From Tomocerus qinae (lineage: Eukaryota > Arthropoda > Collembola > Entomobryomorpha > Tomoceridae), in NCBI GenBank assembly GCA_020055645.1, contig CM034548.1, positions 26,214,201 through 26,278,200 on the forward strand: DNA of 64,000 nt, read 5' to 3'. A program made the position numbers and the translations under genes. The number at the start of each line of letters is the position of its first letter. Position 1 is the stretch's first letter. This document shows positions 55,941 to 64,000 of this stretch, in pieces. Under the pieces are notes generated by a model. It saw nothing but the letters and a program-made list of their open reading frames with translations. It was not told the DNA's origin and ran no database searches.

Positions 55941-57453
55941 TTCTTCCCAATTTGTCCCAAATTCTTCCCAATTTGTCCCAATTCTTCCCAATTTGTCCTA
56001 ATTCTTCCCAATTTGTCCCAATTCTTCCCAATTTGTCCCAATTCTTCCCAATTTGTCCCAATTCTTCCCAATTTGTCCCAATTCTTCCCAATTTGTCCCA
56101 ATTCTTCCCAATTTGTCCCAATTCTTCCCAATTTGTCCCAATTCTTCCCAATTTGTCCTAATTCTTCCCAATTTGTCCCAATTCTTCCCAATTCGTCCCA
56201 ATTTGTCCCAAATTCTTCCCAATTTGTCCCAATTCTTCCCAATTTGTCCCAATTCTTCCCAATTTGTCCCAATTCTTCCCAATTTGTCCCAATTCTTCCC
56301 AATTTGTCCCAATTCTTCCCAATTTGTCCTAATTCTTCCCAATTTGTCCCAATTCTTCCCAATTTGTCCCAATTTGTCCCAAATTCTTCCCAATTTGTCC
56401 CAATTCTTCCCAATTTGTCCCAATTCTTCCCAATTTGTCCCAATTCTTCCCAATTTGTCCCAATTCTTCCCAATTTGTCCCAATTCTTCCCAATTTGTCC
56501 CAATTCTTCCCAATTTGTCCCAATTCTTCCCAATTTGTCCCAATTCTTCCCAATTCTTCCCAATTTGTCCCAATTCTTCCCAATTTGTCCCAATTCTTCC
56601 CAATTTGTCCCAATTCTTCCCAATTTGTCCCAATTCTTCCCAATTTGTCCCAATTCTTCCCAATTTGTCCCAATTCTTCCCAATTTGTCCCAATTCTTCC
56701 CAATTTGTCCTAATTCTTCCCAATTTGTCCCAATTCTTCCCAATTTGTCCCAATTTGTCCCAATTCTTCCCAATTTGTCCCAATTCTTCCCAATTTGTCC
56801 TAATTCTTCCCAATTTGTCCCAATTCTTCCCAATTCGTCCCAATTTGTCCCAATTTGTCCCAATTCTTCCCAATTTGTCCCAATTCTTCCCAATTTGTCC
56901 CAATTCTTCCCAATTTGTCCTAATTCTTCCCAATTTGTCCCAATTCTTCCCAATTTGTCCCAATTCTTCCCAATTTGTCCCAATTCTTCCCAATTTGTCC
57001 CAATTCTTCCCAATTTGTCCCAATTCTTCCCAATTTGTCCCAATTCTTCCCAATTTGTCCCAATTCTTCCCAATTTGTCCCAATTCTTCCCAATTTGTCC
57101 CAATTCTTCCCAATTTGTCCCAATTCTTCCCAATTTGTCCTAATTCTTCCCAATTTGTCCCAATTCTTCCCAATTCGTCCCAATTTGTCCCAATTTGTCC
57201 CAATTTGTCCCAATTTGTCCCAATTCTTCCCAATTTGTCCTAATTCTTCCCAATTTGTCCCAATTCTTCCCAATTCGTCCCAATTTGTCCCAATTTGTCC
57301 CAATTTGTCCCAATTTGTCCCAATTCTTCCCAATTTGTCCCAATTTGTCCCATTTTGTCCCAATTTGTCCCAATTTGTCCCAATTTGTCCCAATTCTTCC
57401 CAATTTGTCCCAATTCTTCCCAATTTGTCCCAATTCTTCCAAATTCTTTCGAT

Positions 57454-57648
57454 TTACATTGTAACGTGTATCTATCGATGTCTTAACCTGTGAAGTTGCC
57501 TTTTACTATGGTAGTAGTATATTTCCAGTTTTTACTTAACCTATTAATAAAAATAATTATCTACCCATTCCATTTCATGTGAAAAGTGAATTCATGATTC
57601 TAGGAGACCTTAAAAATCATTATTGAACAGTAAAACAAATTACTACGC
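57454..57648 (+). repeat. 236-bp-period flanking repeat, copy 1
   Basis: It begins TTACATTGTAACGTGTATCT directly after the array and ends near ACTACGCC. It is about 90% identical to the next copy, 236 bp to the right. No coding potential or known family is recognised. Confidence 0.9.
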
Positions 57649-57669
57649 CTATTTTAGGCTTCAAAAGAG

Positions 57670-57689
57670 TTCATCCGAATTCATCCGAA
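57670..57689 (+). repeat. two-unit 10-mer repeat between the flanking copies
   Basis: Two perfect TTCATCCGAA units sit immediately before the TTACATTG start of copy 2, the same position the giant array occupies relative to copy 1. They match the array's left-edge units (TTCTTCCGAA) at 9 of 10 bases. Confidence 0.85.
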
Positions 57690-57888
57690 TTACATTGTAA
57701 CGTGTATCTATCGATGTCTTAACCTGTGAAGTTGCCTTTTATTATGGTAGTAGCATATTTCCAGTTTTTACTTAACCTACTAATAAAAATAATGATGTAC
57801 CCATGTCATTTCATATAAAAAGTGAATACATGATTCTAGGAGACCTTAAAAATCATTCTGGAACATTAAAACAACATACTACCATGTA
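57690..57888 (+). repeat. 236-bp-period flanking repeat, copy 2
   Basis: This is the second copy of the unit described at 57454. The first 50 bp are identical to copy 1 and the rest differs by scattered substitutions. It ends at ATACTACCATG without a following 10-mer run. Confidence 0.9.
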
Positions 57889-59907
57889 TATTTGAGTAAT
57901 ATCACATTTTGCAATTCATCTTTTAGGTTTGGATAAGTTGTACTCTTTTACATTGAAATGACTGTACGTACAAACATTTCGGGCACGGCTGAATGGAAGT
58001 GAAAAGTTTTGATGGATATTTAAAGTACGGATCTAGAGCTCGGACTCACGGCTCTTACATTTTCAAAATGTGGCTTGGTGACCGAGGGATCGGTACTGAC
58101 ATTTTTGAGCCTGAACTAGTTTATGTGAGGCCCTGGACAAAATTTTAAATAGCCTTATGCGATATTAACAGCAACAGCCAGTGTTGAAGCATTGTGGATC
58201 GCAAATTGCCCACAACATTGTTTGGAGTCAAATCTATTTGGCATTCTATAAATAAGTGTAAATTTTTTAAAACAATATCTAAAAAATGTAAAGCCAATGT
58301 ATATTTTAAATATTAGAAATTGTCCACAAGCAACATTATATTTAACGAGATAATATTGTTATATTGCAAAACACAAGCTAGTTCAAGTTTTGTTAATATT
58401 TTCTTTTAGGAGGCCACATTACTTTCTATTCATTTAGACAATAAAAGGATGATACACATTCCTATCTTGTATTCCTAGAAGGATTAAGCACGGAATTTAC
58501 ACTAGCAAATGTGGTACGTTACAGTTAACAAGACTCAATTCCGATGATGCAATTACTATGCTTCATGCATTAGTATTGTGATAAGTGTCCAACCAAACTG
58601 AGGGTGTAAAAGGTAAAATTATAAGTACACGTACTGATCGAGAGAGAGAGTTATATTTGTTCTGAGGCATTACATACAAGAATGGACACATAACATCAGA
58701 TATTAGATACGAGTTGCGGTAGAAATAGAATATAGGAGGCAAGACAAAAGCATAAAGGGTCAGATGAGATTTGTAAAATGTTATGTTTAGAAACATAAGA
58801 TTCCCATGGTTGATATTATTTGGCCTTGAGGGGAAAACAATAGATTCCATCGATGTTTTTGTTAACGATTAGCTCAGTAGGGATCTTTGTCGGCTCGCTT
58901 TACCTCCCTTGTTATTACTCCAATACACAGTACATCAATAATTATTTTTGTCAACAGGAAAAATCACTCACTGTTCAGTTATAACATTCGGTTATCTATA
59001 ACCATTGGATGTTGGGTACTTCACTTTAACACAACACAATTATAAATACATACTACGCTATACCCTTATCATTTAATCTTTTTTATTATGATGATTGTAC
59101 CCTCAAATACATTTACAAATTATAAACAGAAGCAATAACGGATGGGGAAAATTGTAGGCATTACAAAATATCTATCCGATTTAATAAACTAAGTACATTT
59201 TATTTCACCTTATAGCTTTTTCTAATCCTTACTTTTACTTCAAATAGTAGAGCACGTCCATTACGCTTTCATAACCTTGTACAAAATTGTATTGGAATTC
59301 TTCAGTTAGTCTTCGAAATTTGGTCATATTAAAATTGGAGTTTAATATTTGGTGTAATTTTCATAGAAATATTAGAGCAATATGCGATAAGTAATGTTGA
59401 GGCTATGCCTGGTCGATGCGCAAAAATTAATCAGACATCCTTATGGAAATTCGTTTTCCCTAAAACGTTCATCTGATTTTCAAATCTAAATGTGTTTTGG
59501 AGTGCAAAAAATGCATGTTTATATTTATTTACTAATTTAAGTGCAATTTAAAAGTATTTCAGAAACTAAAAAAGAATGCCAAAAATGGGCTAACACGGAT
59601 TATATAATACAGCGAACTACAAATATAGTTTTTGCTAGTTATTCATTAAGTTTGTACAGATATTACAATACCAACTGTCAAAACAGCTTAATTCTAGCTA
59701 CAATTCAGCCACTACAGCACCATTAATGCCAAAAAAGTCCACTTTATTTAATTCCAAAGAATTATGCCAATTTAATAGACTATCATTTTTGAGATATGTA
59801 TTAACGATATTATCGAAAACCAGAAAGAAAGCTTCCCAATTTCAAAAAATGCTGCATATTCAATTTACAAATAACGTCATTACCTATAGGTATGTCAATT
59901 AAAATAA

Positions 59908-60262
59908 AATAATACAGACTTACTATGCAAAAAGATTAATTTAAGTGTGGCTGTTGATTTTGGCTTAAATTGTAGTGTTCATAATATGAATAAAGTTTAT
60001 GAAATTGTGAATCTGGAGAAAAACGGATTAGATTTCTCATTTACAGGCGTAATTGTCGGTTTGGTTATAAATGGTTCCACAATTATACATCAGTTATTAG
60101 AAGAAACTAAAGCGCTAGCAATAGCATATAGATCTTCTAGTCCACCACTCAGAAATGTCAGGCTGCAGTCTTATTACAATCAAAGTAAAACATTACGTGC
60201 CATTGCATTACCTTCACATTTAATTGTAGAAAAATTACTACTGGTGGATTACCTTGCTATGT
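59908..60262 (+). other. unrecognised 118-codon open stretch, possible transposase relic
   Basis: The frame is open between stops at 59905 and 60260. Its first ATG (59986) lies well inside, so it has no normal start. The translation ends ...KTLRAIALPSHLIVEKLLLVDYLAM. A run of charged residues followed by LPS and a Leu-rich helix loosely recalls the middle of hAT transposases, but the Thr-Arg-Trp motif expected there is not visible. A second open frame overlaps its end and runs to 60580; I recognise nothing in it. Coding status is doubtful. Confidence 0.2.
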
Positions 60263-61350
60263 AATCTTGGTTTGTACGCTGTAGATAATTATATAGAGAA
60301 AAAAAGTGAATTTAGAGTTTATCGATGCCTGGTGGTTAGCCGAGAACATATTGTGATTTTCATTTTGTGTGGCTTTCCTTTTTTGTTCAATACACGTAAA
60401 GGATGTGCTATACAGGTGCACTATGTTGCAGTAAGCTGCCTCAAACGGTCGTCAGCAAAAGAGGGGGCGGGGCTTAACTTTGAATGTTCCTATACTACCA
60501 ATGCTAAATATGCTATTTTAAAATCGCTATATCTAACGCTACGGGCGCAGCCGGTCCTTATTACTAATTACATTTATTAATTCGAATGTGACGATTCGAA
60601 TGATGTATATGTCAATGCTCTCTGTCGTTAGTGTCTGTATTAAAAATGAATTGTAAAAATATGAGTAGGAGTTTCAATGTAAAATTGAAGAGAACTAACT
60701 CAGCTTTTAGCTTCCACTTCGATACATGTATTGAAAACACCGTGAGGTGCAGTGATAGTGGTGTAGAGCAAAGTCTGTTGTTAAGAGGGCTGTAATGTTG
60801 TGAAGAATGGAATTGAGCTTGTCAACGAACCCTCATTTTGAACTGTATAAGATTTGAGTGTTTGAGATTTCATCGTAGCGATGCTCGCCTTTTCTCACTC
60901 ATTTATCTTATCTTTGCTTTACTTTATTTTGGTTTGCCTCTATTTATTGTGATGCAATAATTCTTTTCTTCCTTTTACCAAACAAGTCAGAATAATTGCT
61001 GACCTTTTACTGTAGTACTCATTTCACATCAGTTATCAGCGGCGTAGATGCATCTGTATATAGGACGGTGCTATGAAAGCAAGCACAATTAGGTGGAATT
61101 ATGTATGTATTGTTAAATTACATGAAATATGTTATGTGAATAGAGACACCACCCTTAGAGAAATAAGTAATAACATTAGCCGATAACATTGTATAGCACT
61201 GTACAGAAGAGATAAGTACGGGAGAATATTATTACAGTCCAACTCTTTCACTCAACTTTTCTAGGATCTGAGCATTTAATGTTTGTAATTTAATGGATGA
61301 CTACAACTAGGTATCATCAGAAGCAAGAAACGCCTAGAAAAGCCCATTCA

Positions 61351-61374
61351 AATAATAATAGTAATAATAATAGT
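61351..61374. repeat. (AAT)n-type imperfect microsatellite
   Basis: AATAATAATAG is repeated with AGT interruptions over 24 bp. Confidence 0.8.
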
Positions 61375-62600
61375 ACAGTCGATGCTTATTAAATGCAAAG
61401 GTTAAGTTGAGAAAGAATGGAAAGTATACCCCTCGCCTTCATTCCCTTTTTACTCAATATCTTCTAAGAGTATTATTTTCATGGCAAATGTATGGTATGT
61501 TTCTAATTGAATTATGGGAAGCACTATGAAGGAGCTTATTATAAACGAAATTCTTGGAACAAAATATTCATACTCCTACATGTACAGTCTCTCTGAACAT
61601 TTGGTGTAACAATACAAGACATTGCCATATAGACACTATGTCATGCATTTATAGGTGCCTGAAAATACAATACAATTGAATGAATTGCTATTATTATAGT
61701 ATCAGGGAGGCATGACTAAATCGTGAGTGACTCATAGTCATGATCAAAGCATTCAAGATTTTAATATGCTTTCTATATTATACCTATTTCCGTTCTAATG
61801 TACTTATGTTTGATTAAATAACAAGTAAAATATACTTTTTCTGCAGTAACGAATAAAAGTAGTTAGCATGCTCATTTAATTAATTCTTTTAGTCATCCGA
61901 AATATCTTTATGGGCATGAGAGAGAATATAAAAATATTATCTATACAACTGCATAATATAGAAGCTACTACATCTATGAAGGAATGTAAAGACATACAAT
62001 GAGAATTCCTCCGATAATCTAGATAAGCGTATGTAGCATCCTGATAAAATGATTGTGCCTACTACATATACGAATGTCAAGACGAATTAATAATTCCAGA
62101 AAGGTAGAAAAATTCCGAATAGAAGGTCGTCGGGCGCAGAGAGCAGGAATAATCGGATTGTAATTTGTTAGCGTTCTTTGTTGCCTAAAATACATTTAGG
62201 TATGCTACCCAATAAGTGTTATAATAGAACACAGAGGAGAGTGCCAAGCGCAAAGAAAGCAAATACAGGTAGATCTCAAGCATGAGAATAAGGCTGGTAT
62301 CTATCGAATTGCAGTGAGATAAGAGATGCGTCGAGAGACGGAACAAAGCCTATTTCGTTTCATCTCGAATGAATGAAATTAAAATAACTGATAATCATCA
62401 GGAAACTTAATTAGAAAATTTGAAATTACAACAGAGTCTGTCTACCTGAGATTAAGGGTACTCCCTCCTTAAGTCCCTCCCATGAATGTACCTTCGTTTC
62501 TTCAACGGCGAGCTGGTCGTGAAGAACCAATAATATTTTATACAGAGGCAAAGACTAGATCAGTTATTGTTACTACGATCGTTGTTGTGGATCTATCTCG

Positions 62601-62625
62601 ACTTGACTTGGCTTAACTTGACTTG
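62601..62625. repeat. degenerate (ACTTG)n pentamer repeat
   Basis: ACTTGACTTGGCTTAACTTG and following bases are five ACTTG-like pentamers. Similar short runs occur near 16255 and, in the opposite orientation, near 20725-20747, so the motif recurs in this genome. Confidence 0.7.
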
Positions 62626-63402
62626 TCTCGGCTCGCTAATAGATAGAAAAGAATAGACAAGAACACAAAAAGCAAAGTAGTATATTATTGAAAGCGAGCA
62701 ATTGCTTTGACTCTGCCGAAAAGAAAAGAAGGGCAAGGATTGAAATGGTTTCTATCATTATAATGGTTATGGCACGGTGGATTTGCTTTGCTTTTCTTGC
62801 TTTGAATTAAAGTTCCTCCAGGTACATTACACAACACAACACTTTTAATATACATACATAATACATAAGCAAGACAAACAGAAATTGTCGACTCTTGTGT
62901 AATGCTCTGCACGATAATGTCTATAGCAGCCGGAATAAGTACATACTCTCATAACTTAACCACTCGACACTCAACACAATCAACAATACATTTGCTATGA
63001 TCTAAACTAATACAATATGAAGCCAAAGGAATTGAATCCACATTACATTTATTACATTACAAACAATGCAAACACAAATACCTCCATGAGAATGTCCAAC
63101 ACAATGCAACTACTATAATGTAAATAGGTGCCTCGTATTCACTAAGACTTGTCTATTTATAGATATACCTATCATTACCGTACCTGTCTTCCATACCTTC
63201 CGACTATACTAGTACGTACGTGGCTACACGAACCAAGCACTTGCTTCACTACTCACACCGCCTTTCATCTACACATCCACTTAATAGCCTCACACAGAAT
63301 TTAATCTGTCACATCATATTATCTACAATTCTTATTTTACAAAAATTATTGTCAACCTAATCAAAATTATTTTAATATCGTTGTATACTCTTTCATCACA
63401 AG

Positions 63403-63785
63403 CAGAGTATAAATTCGGCATGCCGTAAACTATTTTTCAATGCCGCATGCCGTAAACGACGTAAACGCGGCAAAAGCCGTAAACTACTTTAAACACAGGA
63501 AGATAACATATTTCGTAAATTTTTATTTTTTATGCTGAACCAATGAATTTATTTGTTCTTTTAAAATCAAAAATAGTTTCGCCAATTAAAGTCATAATTA
63601 ATAGAAAGTAGACATTATTAACAATATTTCTGACATTATTATTGCAAGGAATGACAAATAATGCATCGCATTATTACTAAGTACTTTAGGAAACAACTGT
63701 TTCTTGTGGCTTAAAAATAGTTTGGGGCATTTACGGCATGTCGTAAATTCAATTTACGGCATCCTGCATTTACGGCATTTACATG
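63403..63785. mobile_element. probable non-autonomous DNA transposon with GCCGTAAA subterminal repeats
   Basis: Three GCCGTAAAC motifs (63422, 63449, 63476) on the left face three TTTACGGC motifs (63730, 63753, 63769) on the right, about 250 bp apart. The left edge reads CAGAGTATAAATTCGG, a hAT-like beginning. No matching right terminus or target duplication is seen, so the right end is probably lost or lies elsewhere. Inverted clusters of a short motif near both ends are typical of transposase-binding subterminal regions. No coding sequence lies between. Confidence 0.6.
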
Positions 63786-64000
63786 CTAATTTAGTAAGTA
63801 ATTTATGGGATGATCCAACTGAGTCTGAGAATTTGGCAAGTTTATCTGAAAACTAAGACAATGGAAAATTGAAAATATGAAGAAGACAAGTAGAACAGAG
63901 TAATAAATGGCAAAAAGAAAACCTCCTAGACAGTTGGTTAGAACAAACCATATTTTTAAGTCTAAAATGTGAAGCCTCACAAACTTCAGGCGTGATTTTC

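Larger units (their letters stand above)
49941..57452. repeat. 7.5-kb minisatellite, 20-bp unit of two 10-bp halves
   Basis: The consensus unit on the plus strand is CCCAATTCTTCCCAATTTGT, two related 10-mers that differ only at positions 8 and 9. There are about 750 half-units. Recurrent variants are CCTAATTCTT, CCCAATGCTT, AATTCGTCCC and a one-base insertion, CCCAAATTC. The leftmost units read TTCTTCCGAA; the right edge ends TTCTTTCGA before unique sequence. Because 20 is not a multiple of 3 and the unit has no stop in any register, all six frames are open. The plus strand gives PNSSQFVPILPNLSQFFPIC and the minus strand TNWEELGQIGKNWDKLGRIG, repeated. The long open frames here (up to about 425 codons) are therefore by-products of the repeat, not genes. 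No promoter or start signal supports translation. Confidence 0.98.
49791..58135. mobile_element. possible hAT-like element enclosing the minisatellite
   Basis: CAGGGCC occurs at 49791-49797 and its reverse complement GGCCCTG at 58129-58135. They face each other across the array and its flanking repeats, and I saw no other copy of either 7-mer in the window. CAGGGCC is a common hAT terminus. Against this, similarity between the two ends stops after 7 bp, and the neighbouring 8-mers (TATGCTTA on the left, GACAAAAT on the right) do not form a target duplication. No transposase is present. The pairing is plausible but unproven. Confidence 0.3.
58136..63402. other. region without a recognised gene
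   Basis: The DNA is AT-rich. Besides the open stretch at 59908 and the small repeats listed, it has a local GC-richer patch at about 60440-60560 (GGGGCGGGGC) with no assigned role. It also has an imperfect palindrome, ACATTTTCAAAATGT, near 58056-58070. Confidence 0.5.

Noticed and set aside
49941-57452. CCTAA words in the array as a telomere-like (TTAGG)n repeat
   Set aside because: CCTAA occurs only as a one-base variant of CCCAA inside the 10-mer and never in tandem.
49935-57493. Many long open frames (up to about 425 codons) on both strands in the minisatellite
   Set aside because: They follow from a stop-free 20-bp unit; all three frames of a strand give the same peptide cycle, so they are not evidence of genes.
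1-64000. Search for tRNA, rRNA, CRISPR arrays, LTR elements and virus-like genes
   Set aside because: No cloverleaf with a T-loop consensus, no rRNA-like block, no spaced identical repeats and no reverse transcriptase, integrase or capsid-like frame was seen by eye.

Overview
The window is AT-rich animal DNA with very low gene density. Only one gene can be named. On the minus strand, positions 25161-25840 hold the first coding exon of dachshund (dac), the Ski/Sno-related transcriptional co-regulator of the retinal determination network and of appendage patterning. The N-terminal DACH domain is almost intact and the exon ends at a consensus splice donor. The long intron, the loose A/T-rich intergenic DNA and the near-invariant DACH domain fit an arthropod. 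This is an inference from one exon, and I cannot name an order or species.

Layout. Positions 1-25160 are the 5' part of dac intron 1; the next exon was not found, so the intron exceeds 25 kb. This interval holds a whole 585-bp hAT-type non-autonomous transposon with an 8-bp target duplication (5672-6256), a 336-bp near-perfect foldback with 160-bp arms (13086-13421) and a 30-bp tandem repeat (14414-14515). Positions 25841-26014 are probable 5' UTR. From 26015 to about 49790 no further gene is recognised. That stretch contains a polypyrimidine/GAGA tract (29183-29362), short microsatellites and three tandem copies of a dyad-containing unit of about 200-270 bp (41649-42340).

The most striking object is a 7.5-kb minisatellite at 49941-57452. 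It is built from about 750 copies of a 10-bp half-unit, paired into a 20-bp unit (CCCAATTCTTCCCAATTTGT). The unit has no stop codon in any of the six frames, so it throws up spurious 'proteins' of up to about 425 residues on both strands. Its minus strand places GGG every 10 bp with 7-bp loops, which is the limit of the canonical G-quadruplex pattern, and AATT recurs at close to the DNA helical repeat. Shared rare variants show internal higher-order duplication (offsets 384 and 1372 bp). The array is embedded in copies of a roughly 236-bp repeat. The right-hand copies carry a two-unit version of the same 10-mer at the equivalent site, so the array looks like a runaway expansion of a short internal repeat. 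Oppositely oriented CAGGGCC termini at 49791 and 58135 bracket the whole block and may be the ends of a hAT-like element.

The last 6 kb holds an unrecognised 118-codon open stretch (59908-60262) and a probable non-autonomous transposon with inverted clusters of GCCGTAAA motifs (63403-63785). I saw no tRNA, rRNA, CRISPR, LTR element or virus-derived gene.
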